Positions 1 through 5,626 of a stretch of 12,431 nucleotides of DNA are shown one piece after another. The position numbers and the translations under genes were made by a program. Each line of letters begins with the position of its first letter. Position 1 is the stretch's first letter. A model generated the notes under the pieces. That model saw only the letters and a list, made by a program, of their open reading frames with translations. It did not search any database and had not been told where the DNA came from. Origin of the DNA: an archaeon (GTDB lineage Archaea > Nanobdellota > Nanobdellia > Pacearchaeales > GW2011-AR1); assembly GCA_030593225.1 (NCBI GenBank), contig JAUVHP010000027.1, positions 1 through 12,431 of the forward strand, written 5' to 3'.

Positions 1-441
1 TTTATACGCAATTCCTTTTTCAAACATTTTTAAAAAAATCCATTGGTCCCATTTATAGAATTCAGGAGATGCTGTATTAATTATTCTTGACCAATCATAA
101 CTTAGTCCTAATGCTTTTTGTTGTTTAATGTAATTTTTTATTGCATTGTTTGTGTATTCTTCTGGATGTGTTCCTACTTTTATTGCTGCGTTTTCTGCTG
201 GAAGTCCTAAGGCATCATATCCCATTGGATGAAGGACATTGAACCCTTGCATAATTTTTAATCTTGCCCGAATATCAGCAATTGTGTAATTTAATGAATG
301 TCCAATGTGAAGTCCTGTTCCTGAAGGATAAGGAAACATTTCAAGGCAATAATATTTTGGTTTTTTATTTTTCTTTACTTCAAAAACTTTTTTTTCTTCC
401 CATTTCTTTTGCCATTTTGATTCTATTTTTTTAAAGTCCAT
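1..441 (-). CDS. leuS: Leucyl-tRNA synthetase, N-terminal part (runs off the window)
   Basis: The enzyme charges tRNA-Leu with leucine in the cytoplasm. Only the first 147 residues are present; the reading frame is open to base 1, so the C-terminus lies outside the window. The class I signature HIGH is at residues 45-48, preceded by MFPYPSGTGL. The segments MQGFNVLHPMGYDALGLP, AENAAIK and LSYDWSRIINT follow. The pairing of 'DALGLPAENAAIK' with 'YDWSR' is characteristic of bacterial-type LeuRS; archaeal/eukaryotic LeuRS normally has an 'HxTGTP'-like segment there. The start codon lies 1 nt after the stop of the 107-aa gene upstream, so the two are probably cotranscribed. The identification is certain; the bacterial affinity is read from motifs and not from a tree. 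Confidence 0.95.
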   Translation of the reverse strand, partial: MDFKKIESKWQKKWEEKKVFEVKKNKKPKYYCLEMFPYPSGTGLHIGHSLNYTIADIRARLKIMQGFNVLHPMGYDALGLPAENAAIKVGTHPEEYTNNAIKNYIKQQKALGLSYDWSRIINTASPEFYKWDQWIFLKMFEKGIAYK

Positions 442-442
442 T

Positions 443-766
443 TTATTTATTTAGATAGTTAGTTATATTTAAAATGTTTTCTTCATTATCATAAAATCTG
501 ATTTCATTGTAATCTATACACATTTCTCCCCTTGTTATTTCAAGATATTTTACATCTAGAGATTTTGCATTATTTGGAATTGCAATAGTTTTTTCAGAAA
601 TATCATTTGTTGCAAATTTAAACATAAGTTTTTTTCTTTTTATTTGCAAACAATTTGCTTTTTTTGGCACATTTATTTTTGTGCTTATATGTTTTGTTTT
701 TTTAAAACCCTTTAATTCTGAAAAAAATGGTTTAATTTCTATGCTAGTTATATGTTCTAGAGTCAT
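443..766 (-). CDS. Unrecognised 107-aa protein upstream of leuS
   Basis: I do not recognise this protein. It has 107 residues, is rich in alternating hydrophobic/polar stretches suggestive of beta strands, and has no signal peptide or membrane span. A basic stretch (KKANCLQIKRKK) sits near residue 40. The reading is supported by an ATG start, by an AT-rich TATA-like element about 23 bp upstream (plus strand about 783-795), and by tight spacing: its stop is 1 nt before the leuS start. It is therefore probably the first gene of a leuS transcript. Tight coupling to a synthetase does not by itself indicate a function. Confidence 0.7.
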   Translation of the reverse strand: MTLEHITSIEIKPFFSELKGFKKTKHISTKINVPKKANCLQIKRKKLMFKFATNDISEKTIAIPNNAKSLDVKYLEITRGEMCIDYNEIRFYDNEENILNITNYLNK

Positions 767-790
767 TTTATTAGGAATAGTTTAATAAAT

Positions 791-849
791 AACTCTAAAA
801 AAGAGTTGGGACTAACACTAAAACGAGAACTAAATTATTTTGTGTTAGT
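791..849. repeat. Two inverted repeats between divergent genes
   Basis: AACTCT (791-796) and AGAGTT (802-807) form a 6-bp hairpin with an all-A loop. ACTAACAC (811-818) and GTGTTAGT (842-849) form an 8-bp perfect inverted repeat spaced by 23 nt. They lie between the TATA-like element of the minus-strand 107-aa gene and that of endA. An operator-like site or a small RNA are both possible; neither is shown. Confidence 0.45.
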
Positions 850-875
850 TTCATATTTTATTTGTGTAAAAGATA

Positions 876-886
876 TTTTTAAATAT
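876..886 (+). promoter_or_regulatory. TATA box of endA
   Basis: The T/A run TTTTTAAATAT is centred about 26 bp before the endA ATG at 907. This is the spacing expected between an archaeal TATA box and its start site, so the mRNA is probably leaderless. No Shine-Dalgarno sequence precedes the ATG. Confidence 0.65.
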
Positions 887-906
887 TATGGTTTTTTATT
901 TTAACT

Positions 907-1425
907 ATGGAAAAGATTAAGGCGTTTTTTATTGGAGGAATTGTTTCGAGTAATAGTTCAGAAGCACATCAGTTAAATAAAAAAAGTTCTTTTGGAGAAA
1001 TTGATGAAGGTAAAATTCAGTATTCTTTAGTTGAGGCATTGTTTCTTGTTGCTAAAGGAAAAATGGATATTTTTGTAAGAGATAAAATAATTTCTAAAGA
1101 TGATTTGTTAAAAAAATTTCAGAGAATTGATAAAAAGTTTCAGTTAAAGTTTTCTGTTTTTAGTGATTTAAGGACAAAGGGTTATGTTGTAAAAACTGCT
1201 TTGAAATTTGGTGCAGATTTTAGAGTTTATGATAAAGGAGCAAAACCTAAACAAAAGCACGCAAAGTGGTTGGTATTTGTTGAGAGTGAAAATAATAAAT
1301 TAACTTGGCATGAATTTTCTGCGAAAAATCGTGTGGCACATTCGACAAAGAAAAAATTACTTCTTGCAATTGTTGATGAAGAAAATGATGTTAGTTATTA
1401 TGAAGTTGGTTGGGTTAAACCATAA
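907..1425 (+). CDS. endA: tRNA-splicing endonuclease
   Basis: EndA cleaves both strands of bulge-helix-bulge motifs to excise introns from archaeal tRNA and rRNA precursors. At 172 aa it fits the short, single-catalytic-domain homotetrameric type. The catalytic triad is visible in the C-terminal half: Tyr108 in FRVYDKG, His118 in KHAKWLV, and a Lys in the KKK run at 148-150 within RVAHSTKKKLLLAIVDEE. The segment GYVVKTALKFGADFRVYDKG is the family hallmark. A TATA box sits about 26 bp upstream. A matching substrate is in the same window: the CAU tRNA at 3005-3126 carries a canonical BHB intron. The next gene starts 64 bp later with its own TATA element. Confidence 0.96.
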   Translation: MEKIKAFFIGGIVSSNSSEAHQLNKKSSFGEIDEGKIQYSLVEALFLVAKGKMDIFVRDKIISKDDLLKKFQRIDKKFQLKFSVFSDLRTKGYVVKTALKFGADFRVYDKGAKPKQKHAKWLVFVESENNKLTWHEFSAKNRVAHSTKKKLLLAIVDEENDVSYYEVGWVKP

Positions 1426-1460
1426 GTTTTGAAATTGCTTTAGATTAATTTCCCATAATA

Positions 1461-1468
1461 TTTATAAT
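1461..1468 (+). promoter_or_regulatory. TATA box of the winged-helix gene
   Basis: TTTATAAT is centred about 26 bp before the ATG at 1490, implying a separate, leaderless transcript rather than readthrough from endA. Confidence 0.65.
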
Positions 1469-1489
1469 CTATTTTTTTGTGTTGTATTT

Positions 1490-2398
1490 ATGCAAGATGC
1501 GTTTAAAATAAAAGAAAGAATTGTATCAATTATTCAGAGTAATGGCCCTAGTTTGCCTATTAGTATTGCACGTGAATTGGGTTTGAGTAGTTTATTTGCG
1601 TCAGCTTTTTTGTCTGAATTATTATCTGAAAAAAGATTAAAAATAAGTAATTTGCGTGTTGGAAATTCTCCGGTTTATTTTATTTCTGGGCAAGAGCCAA
1701 AATTAGAGAATTTTTCTGAACATTTAAAGAGTAAAGAGAAAGAGGCATTTTTGCTTTTAAAGGAAAATAAATTTTTAAAAGATGAAGTGCAGCAACCTGC
1801 AATTAGAGTTGCACTTAGAGCAATTAAGGATTTTGCAATTCCTTTTGAAAATAAAGGTGTATTTTTTTGGAGATATTTTATTGTTTCAGAATCTGAATTA
1901 ATTCAAAAAGAAGAAATTTCTAAACTAGAAGAAATTGAAATTCATAAAGATGAGGAAAATGAACAAGAAGATTTAGAAAAAGAAGAAGTTAAAGAAGAGG
2001 ATATTTTTGTAAAGAAAAAAGTTGTTGACTCTGAACAAGATTCAGGTCTTGTTTGTTCAGGCGTGGCCAAACGAAAGAGAAAACCTGTGAAGAAAAAAAA
2101 TGATAAGTTTTTTAATCAAGTTAAGGAATTTTTGGCAGAAAAATCTATTGAAATTGTGGGAATAGAAGGAGTTAGTCAAGGAGATTTAATTTTAAGAATA
2201 AGTGATAATGGTGAAGATAAATTACTTGTTGCTTATAATAAGAGAAGGATTGGAGAGGTTGAAATTATAAAAGCGAATAAAAAAGCAGAAGAAATTGGTT
2301 TAGATTATATAATTTTGAGTTTAGGCGAGCCATTAAAAAAATTGCAGAATTTGATAAAGGCCATAAAAAATCTTTCTGAGATTCAAAAATTAAAGTAA
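1490..2398 (+). CDS. Winged-helix N-terminal protein with charged linker and possible nuclease-like C-terminal domain
   Basis: This is an unnamed 302-aa protein. Residues about 5-66 (ending PVYFISGQEP) look like a winged helix: a helix, an SIARELGLSS-type recognition region and a short beta wing. Residues about 72-135 form a second conserved-looking block (KSKEKEAFLLLKENK, PAIRVALRAIKDFAIPFE, FFWRYF). Residues 136-172 are almost entirely acidic and lysine-rich, probably disordered or coiled, followed by a basic KRKRKPVKKK segment near 194-203. The C-terminal 95 residues (LLVAYNKRRIG, KANKKAEEIGLDYIILSLGE) have a strand-helix-strand pattern recalling the restriction-endonuclease-like fold, but no convincing PD-(D/E)xK set is seen. 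A DNA- or RNA-binding role is inferred from the winged helix only. No alternative start fits the promoter better than this ATG. Confidence 0.8.
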   Translation: MQDAFKIKERIVSIIQSNGPSLPISIARELGLSSLFASAFLSELLSEKRLKISNLRVGNSPVYFISGQEPKLENFSEHLKSKEKEAFLLLKENKFLKDEVQQPAIRVALRAIKDFAIPFENKGVFFWRYFIVSESELIQKEEISKLEEIEIHKDEENEQEDLEKEEVKEEDIFVKKKVVDSEQDSGLVCSGVAKRKRKPVKKKNDKFFNQVKEFLAEKSIEIVGIEGVSQGDLILRISDNGEDKLLVAYNKRRIGEVEIIKANKKAEEIGLDYIILSLGEPLKKLQNLIKAIKNLSEIQKLK

Positions 2399-2494
2399 CA
2401 AATTCGTTAAATACAATTTTAATATTCTTGATAAAGAAATGTTGGCTTTGGGATTCTTTTTGAAGAATATAGGTTTTAAAAATTGGAATGAAAA

Positions 2495-2504
2495 TCTTTA
2501 AAAA
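2495..2504 (+). promoter_or_regulatory. TATA box of rps17e
   Basis: CTTTAAAAAC is centred about 26 bp before the rps17e ATG. The 127 bp between the winged-helix gene and rps17e contain nothing else that I can identify. Confidence 0.6.
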
Positions 2505-2525
2505 CTATTAATTGGGTTTTGTATT

Positions 2526-2732
2526 ATGGGAAAAATTAAGTCCAGAGTTGTGAGAAGAACTGCAGATACTCTTTTACAGAAAGGTATTGAGTTTAATGAG
2601 AATTTTGACGACAATAAAAAGATTCTTGCAGATAATATGCCTAGTAAAAAATTAAGAAATCAGCTTGCAGGTTTTTTGACTAGATTAAAGAAGCAAGAGA
2701 AATTAGCACGGCCAAAGGGTTTGGATAAATAA
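2526..2732 (+). CDS. rps17e: Small-subunit ribosomal protein eS17
   Basis: eS17 belongs to the 30S subunit of archaea and the 40S subunit of eukaryotes, and is absent from bacteria. The 68-aa length is typical for archaea. Hallmarks visible are the N-terminal MGKIKSRVVRRTADTLL and the segment MPSKKLRNQLAGFLTRLKKQ, which matches the family core 'PSKKLRNRIAGYITRL'. It has its own TATA box and an ATG start with no Shine-Dalgarno. Its stop codon abuts the stop of the convergent membrane-protein gene with no base between them. Confidence 0.96.
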   Translation: MGKIKSRVVRRTADTLLQKGIEFNENFDDNKKILADNMPSKKLRNQLAGFLTRLKKQEKLARPKGLDK

Positions 2733-2954
2733 TTATTTTTTCTTAGTTAATTTGTCAATCTTTTTTTCTATTCTATGTAAATCATCTTGAATTTTATAGA
2801 GAGTTTTTCTTTTTTTCCTATTAACAATTAAAGTAATTATATTAAAAACAATCCAGAGAATAATAATTATGCCTAGGGTTTGCATCCAAAGAGCCACTTT
2901 ACCAATTTCAAGTATTATTTCTGTAGAAACATTTGTTAATTCTTCTATTGCCAT
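2733..2954 (-). CDS. Small single-span membrane protein with C-terminal coiled coil
   Basis: I do not recognise a family. With the ATG at 2954 the protein has 73 residues: an amphipathic N-terminus, one strongly hydrophobic span (about residues 24-44, TLGIIIILWIVFNIITLIV), then a basic stop-transfer segment NRKKRKTLYK and a short charged helix with heptad-like spacing (IQDDLHRIEKKIDKLTKKK). The positive residues predict a cytoplasmic C-terminus. A reading frame starting two codons earlier would need a TTG; I prefer the ATG because it places the start 26 bp from a TATA box. The gene is convergent with rps17e and divergent from the CAU tRNA. Confidence 0.7.
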   Translation of the reverse strand: MAIEELTNVSTEIILEIGKVALWMQTLGIIIILWIVFNIITLIVNRKKRKTLYKIQDDLHRIEKKIDKLTKKK

Positions 2955-2974
2955 AATCAATTAAATATCGTAGG

Positions 2975-2985
2975 TTTTTTAAATT
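2975..2985. promoter_or_regulatory. Shared TATA box between the CAU tRNA and the membrane-protein gene
   Basis: TTTTTTAAATT is nearly symmetrical. Its centre is about 25 bp upstream of the tRNA 5' end (3005, plus) and about 26 bp upstream of the membrane-protein ATG (2954, minus). No other TATA-like element suits either gene better, so one element may serve both directions. Confidence 0.5.
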
Positions 2986-3004
2986 CAATGATTTTTTTAT
3001 TGTC

Positions 3005-3126
3005 GGCTCTGTAGCTCAGTGTTTAGAGCGCTGCTCTCATGAAAGCAAATCTTAGGATTTCCATAACTCAAATCAAGTTTGCTTTGAGTTAGGCAGAGGT
3101 CGTGAGTTAAATTCTCATCAGAGCCA
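3005..3126 (+). tRNA. tRNA with CAU anticodon (elongator Met or Ile2), intron-containing
   Basis: The acceptor strands are GGCUCUG (3005-3011) and CAGAGCC (3119-3125) with discriminator A at 3126. The D stem is GCUC/GAGC, the anticodon stem CUGCU (3031-3035)/GGCAG (3092-3096), and the T stem GUGAG/CUCAU. The mature anticodon loop is CUCAUGA with CAU at 3038-3040. The intron interrupts at canonical position 37/38. CCA is not encoded. It is not the initiator: the acceptor starts G1-C72 and the anticodon stem lacks three consecutive G-C pairs. CAU could be elongator Met or the agmatidine-modified Ile2; the body (GUAGCUCAG, GCGCUG, AGGUCG) resembles Ile2 at least as much. The D loop lacks the usual GG and the T loop has A instead of C at position 56 (see findings). 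Confidence 0.93.
3042..3090 (+). other. 49-nt archaeal tRNA intron with canonical bulge-helix-bulge
   Basis: The BHB motif can be drawn without mismatches. The outer helix is CUGCU/GGCAG, the central 4-bp helix CUCA (3036-3039)/UGAG (3085-3088), and the 3-nt bulges are UGA (3040-3042) and UUA (3089-3091). The inner helix is AAGCAAA (3043-3049)/UUUGCUU (3078-3084). Cutting after the second base of each bulge gives exactly the 37/38 junction. The substrate suits the EndA encoded at 907-1425. Confidence 0.93.
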
Positions 3127-3129
3127 TTT

Positions 3130-3486
3130 TTATTTACTGTGAAACCATAAATCTAATTTATCATTTTCTCTTCTAGGAATAACATGATAGTGTATATGGA
3201 AAACACTTTGTTGTGCTGCTTTTCCAGAGGCGTTAATAATATTAACAGCATTTGCATTAAATTTTTCTTTCAATAAGTTGGCTACTTTTTTGCAAACCAA
3301 ATTAATTTTGCCTATAAGTTCATCTGGCAAATCAAAAATATCTTTAAAATGTTTTTTAGGAATTACAATTGTGTGTCCTTCTGCTACAGGATTTACATCT
3401 GCGAATGCAATAAATTCATTGTCCTCATAAATTTTTTCACAAGGAATTTTTCCTTCGGCAATCTTACAAAAAATACAATCATCCAT
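3130..3486 (-). CDS. HIT-family nucleotide hydrolase/transferase
   Basis: Histidine-triad proteins bind nucleotides and cleave phosphoramidate or phosphoanhydride bonds, typically on AMP derivatives. The triad HIHYHVIP is at residues 97-104 (His97, His99, His101), and the N-terminal CxxC (Cys4, Cys7) is the zinc-binding pair seen in many members. The segment ADVNPVAEGHTIVIPKKH is also typical. At 118 aa it is a short HINT/PKCI-like form. Its stop lies 3 nt beyond the 3' end of the convergent CAU tRNA. A TATA element at about 3509-3518 is 27 bp from the ATG, so the mRNA is probably leaderless. The substrate cannot be told from sequence. Confidence 0.95.
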   Translation of the reverse strand: MDDCIFCKIAEGKIPCEKIYEDNEFIAFADVNPVAEGHTIVIPKKHFKDIFDLPDELIGKINLVCKKVANLLKEKFNANAVNIINASGKAAQQSVFHIHYHVIPRRENDKLDLWFHSK

Positions 3487-3553
3487 AAAAAAATTAAAAC
3501 AGAAATAGTTTAAAAATATATTGAAATAAAAATAAAAAAATCAATTTAGAGAA

Positions 3554-3733
3554 TTATCTTCTCTTTTTAGCAGCTTTTTTCTTTGCTGGTTTTCTTTTAA
3601 CAACTTTCTTCTTTACAGCTTTTTTCTTTTCTATAACTACTGCTTTCTTTTTTTGTTGTTCAAGTTTACCAACTTGCTTCTTAAGAGAATTGATTTTTAT
3701 CTCAAGCTGTTTTGGTGTTTTTGGTCTTGCCAT
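3554..3733 (-). CDS. 59-aa lysine-rich basic protein, possible nucleic-acid-binding protein
   Basis: This short gene starts MARPKTPKQLEIKINSLKKQ. Residues about 8-30 form a predicted amphipathic or coiled-coil helix, and residues 31-59 are a Lys/Ala/Val/Pro tail with PAKKK and KKRR motifs, reminiscent of histone H1-like tails. There are no acidic residues after Glu35. The composition suggests binding to DNA or RNA, which is inference. Support for translation is a Shine-Dalgarno-like GAGGT with GAGG ending 8 nt before the ATG, and a TATA box (3773-3784) about 45 bp upstream, giving a short leader. It lies 127 bp downstream of glyS on the same strand but has its own promoter. Confidence 0.75.
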   Translation of the reverse strand: MARPKTPKQLEIKINSLKKQVGKLEQQKKKAVVIEKKKAVKKKVVKRKPAKKKAAKKRR

Positions 3734-3741
3734 TTATTTAA

Positions 3742-3745
3742 CCTC
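3742..3745 (-). promoter_or_regulatory. Shine-Dalgarno sequence of the 59-aa gene
   Basis: On the minus strand GAGG, within AAAGAGGT, precedes the ATG by 8 nt. It is the clearest ribosome-binding site in a window where most genes appear leaderless, and it fixes the start codon. Confidence 0.65.
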
Positions 3746-3772
3746 TTTTTAATTAATGTTATTAAGATTTAA

Positions 3773-3784
3773 TTATTTAAAAAC
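3773..3784 (-). promoter_or_regulatory. TATA box of the 59-aa gene
   Basis: On the minus strand GTTTTTAAATAA is centred about 45 bp before the ATG, predicting a leader of roughly 20 nt that contains the Shine-Dalgarno sequence. Confidence 0.5.
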
Positions 3785-3788
3785 TCTT

Positions 3789-3851
3789 CGATAAATTTAA
3801 TTTTTATTTTACAAAATAAATTTCTAAGTTATTTTGTTGACGATAAATTTA
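3789..3851. repeat. Short direct and inverted repeats downstream of glyS
   Basis: CGATAAATTTA occurs at 3789-3799 and again at 3841-3851. Between them TTTATTTT (3813-3820) and AAAATAAA (3823-3830) form an 8-bp perfect inverted repeat with a 2-nt centre. The position just after the glyS stop could suit a termination or RNA 3'-end element, but in DNA this AT-rich chance repeats are common. Confidence 0.3.
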
Positions 3852-3860
3852 GAATAGTTT

Positions 3861-5300
3861 TTATTTTATTTTATCAAAATTAATTTCTTTTTTTATTAAA
3901 CTTGTTAAAATATTTTTTAATTCAGAAATTTTTATTCTTTTTTGTTTTGTTGTATCTCTGTTCCTTATTGTTACATCTTTATTTTTTATTGAATCTTCGT
4001 CGATAGTTACACAAAATGGTGTTCCTATTTCATCATTTCTTGAATATCTTCTCCCAATACTTCCTGATTCATCATAAACAATATTAAAGTCCTTTTTTAA
4101 TTCATTAAAAATATCTTTTGAAATTTTAATAATTTTTGAATTATTTTTTACTAAAGGAAGTATTGCTGTTTTTATTGGTGCAAGTTGTGGATGTAATTTT
4201 AATACAATATTTTTTCTTTTCTCGTCGTAAGTATATGCATCAAATAAAAATACTAAAAGTGCTCTTTCAACTCCTTGACTTGGCTCATAAACAGTTGGTA
4301 GAATTTTTTCATTATTTAAATTTATAACTTTTAATTTTTTCTGTGAATTTTTTTGATGTTGATTTAAATCATAATTGGATCTATTTGCCATTCCATGAAC
4401 TTCTTTCCATCCAAAAGGAAATTTGTATTCAATATCCCAAGTATCCAATGCATAATGAGATTTTTCTTTAGATACATGTTGTCTTATTCTTAGGTTTTCT
4501 GGATTAGCTCCCAAGGAAATGAACCATAGATATTCTTTTTCTAGCCAATAAGCGTGCCATTTTGTTTTAAGAATTTTTTTATTGAATGCTTCTTTGAAAC
4601 TTATTTCTGTGGTTTCTTTATTATTTTTTTGCATATCTTCTGAGAAAATTGAAATTTTATTATCCCCTAATTCATATGGGAATTTTTCTTTAGGGTCTAC
4701 AAAATATTCTATTTCCATTTGTTCAAATTCTCTACATCTAAATAAAAAATCTCTTGGGGCTATTTCGTTTCTAAAAGCTTTTCCGATTTGTGCAATTCCA
4801 AATGGTAATTTTCCTCTTGAATTATCATAAACAGATTTGAAATTAATAAAAATAGATTGTGCTGTTTCTGGTCTTAAATATGCAGACCCTTTTAATCCAA
4901 CATTTGTTTCAAGCATTTGTTTAATTTCTTTAGATTTTTCCCAATCAAATTCTCCTTCACAATCGCATTTAACTTTTTTAATTTCATGTTTGTCTATTTT
5001 ATCAGTTTTTTTACATTTCGGACAGAAAACTAATATATCACTAAAATTATCTACATGCCCAGATGCTTTCCAGACCTTTGGATTAGTTATAATACTTCCA
5101 TCAACACCAACGATATCTTCTCTATTATGAACATGAAATTTCCACCAAAATTTTTTAAGATTGTTTTTTAATTCAACTCCTAAAGGGCCATAGTCCCAGA
5201 ATCCTGAAAATCCTCCATAAATTTCTGCTGAAGGATATACGAAACCTTTTCTTTTGCAAAAATTTGCCATGTCTTCAATTGAGATATTTTGGTTTTCCAT
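3861..5300 (-). CDS. glyS: Glycyl-tRNA synthetase (alpha2, class II)
   Basis: The enzyme attaches glycine to tRNA-Gly. At 479 aa it is a compact dimeric-type GlyRS. Visible features are motif 1 region with GGFSGFWDYGPLGVELKNN (29-47), a metal-binding-like insertion with CPKC (93-96) and CDC (112-114), ETNVGLKG and YLRPETAQ (141-148), and motif 2 FRNEIAPRDFLFRCREFEQ (176-194). EVHGMANRSNYDL (300-312) and motif 3 EPSQGVERALL (339-349, Arg346) follow, then an anticodon-binding domain from about 370 (LHPQLAPIKTAILPL). The C-terminus keeps the VTIRNRDTTKQKRI pattern. A T/A-rich element at about 5317-5329 lies some 23 bp upstream. The promoter sits against the outermost tRNA-Cys 3'-end copy of the repeat cluster, whose GCGGAGGA starts at 5345. 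Confidence 0.97.
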   Translation of the reverse strand: MENQNISIEDMANFCKRKGFVYPSAEIYGGFSGFWDYGPLGVELKNNLKKFWWKFHVHNREDIVGVDGSIITNPKVWKASGHVDNFSDILVFCPKCKKTDKIDKHEIKKVKCDCEGEFDWEKSKEIKQMLETNVGLKGSAYLRPETAQSIFINFKSVYDNSRGKLPFGIAQIGKAFRNEIAPRDFLFRCREFEQMEIEYFVDPKEKFPYELGDNKISIFSEDMQKNNKETTEISFKEAFNKKILKTKWHAYWLEKEYLWFISLGANPENLRIRQHVSKEKSHYALDTWDIEYKFPFGWKEVHGMANRSNYDLNQHQKNSQKKLKVINLNNEKILPTVYEPSQGVERALLVFLFDAYTYDEKRKNIVLKLHPQLAPIKTAILPLVKNNSKIIKISKDIFNELKKDFNIVYDESGSIGRRYSRNDEIGTPFCVTIDEDSIKNKDVTIRNRDTTKQKRIKISELKNILTSLIKKEINFDKIK

Positions 5301-5340
5301 TTTCTTTGTTAAGTTTTTTATTTTTAATTATCTTTCGCTA

Positions 5341-5542
5341 ATAAGCGGAGGATTGCTTGTGACTCGAAGTTCTCGTTTTCCATTTTCAGTGAACAGAACT
5401 TTCAGTTCTGATAAGCGGAGGACTATTCGCGACCCCATTCACTCACGACACTTCGTAGATGAATGTGAATGAAATCGTTCGTGACTCGAGGTTCTTATCC
5501 ACAACCATCTAAATGGAATTTTCTTCCATAAAAGCGGAGGAC
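5341..5542 (-). repeat. Tandem degenerate copies of the tRNA-Cys 3' end
   Basis: The tRNA-Cys 3' end reads GCGGAGGAC at 5534-5542 on the plus strand. It recurs at 5415-5423, exactly, and at 5345-5352 (GCGGAGGA). Both copies are preceded by ATAA. Each is followed at a variable distance by GACTCGA (5361-5367, 5483-5489), the T-loop sequence found 3 nt away in the intact gene (5545-5551). Perfect short hairpins abut two of the 3'-end sequences: CAGAACT/AGTTCTG (5394-5410) next to the middle copy and ATGGAA/TTCCAT (5513-5529) next to the real tRNA. Neither copy can fold as a complete tRNA. Confidence 0.85.
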
Positions 5543-5605
5543 GGGACTCGAACCCGTGAATACTTCCTCTGCAGGGAAGCGCAGTAGCCGCTGTGCCACC
5601 TCCGC
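5533..5605 (-). tRNA. tRNA-Cys(GCA)
   Basis: Reading the minus strand, the acceptor is GCGGAGG/CCUCCGC with discriminator U73, the known cysteine identity base. The D arm is GCA/UGC with an AGCGGCUA-type loop. The anticodon stem-loop is CUUCC CUGCAGA GGAAG with GCA at 5572-5570, and the T arm is ACGGG UUCGAGU CCCGU. The length is 73 nt, with no intron and no encoded CCA. A TATA box lies 28 bp upstream. Partial copies of the gene flank it on both sides. Confidence 0.96.
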
Positions 5606-5626
5606 ATATAATTATTCAGAGGATTG

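Noticed and set aside
3005..3126. Initiator tRNA-Met
   Set aside because: Archaeal initiators start with A1-U72 and carry three G-C pairs in the anticodon stem; this tRNA has G1-C72 and CUGCU/GGCAG.
4136..5130. Plus-strand open frames inside glyS
   Set aside because: They are shadows of the conserved GlyRS coding sequence on the other strand.
5341..5605. Bona fide att sites of a resident integrated element
   Set aside because: The copies are only 70-119 nt apart and no integrase or cargo gene lies between them, so at most they are scars. This is kept as one hypothesis, not a feature.
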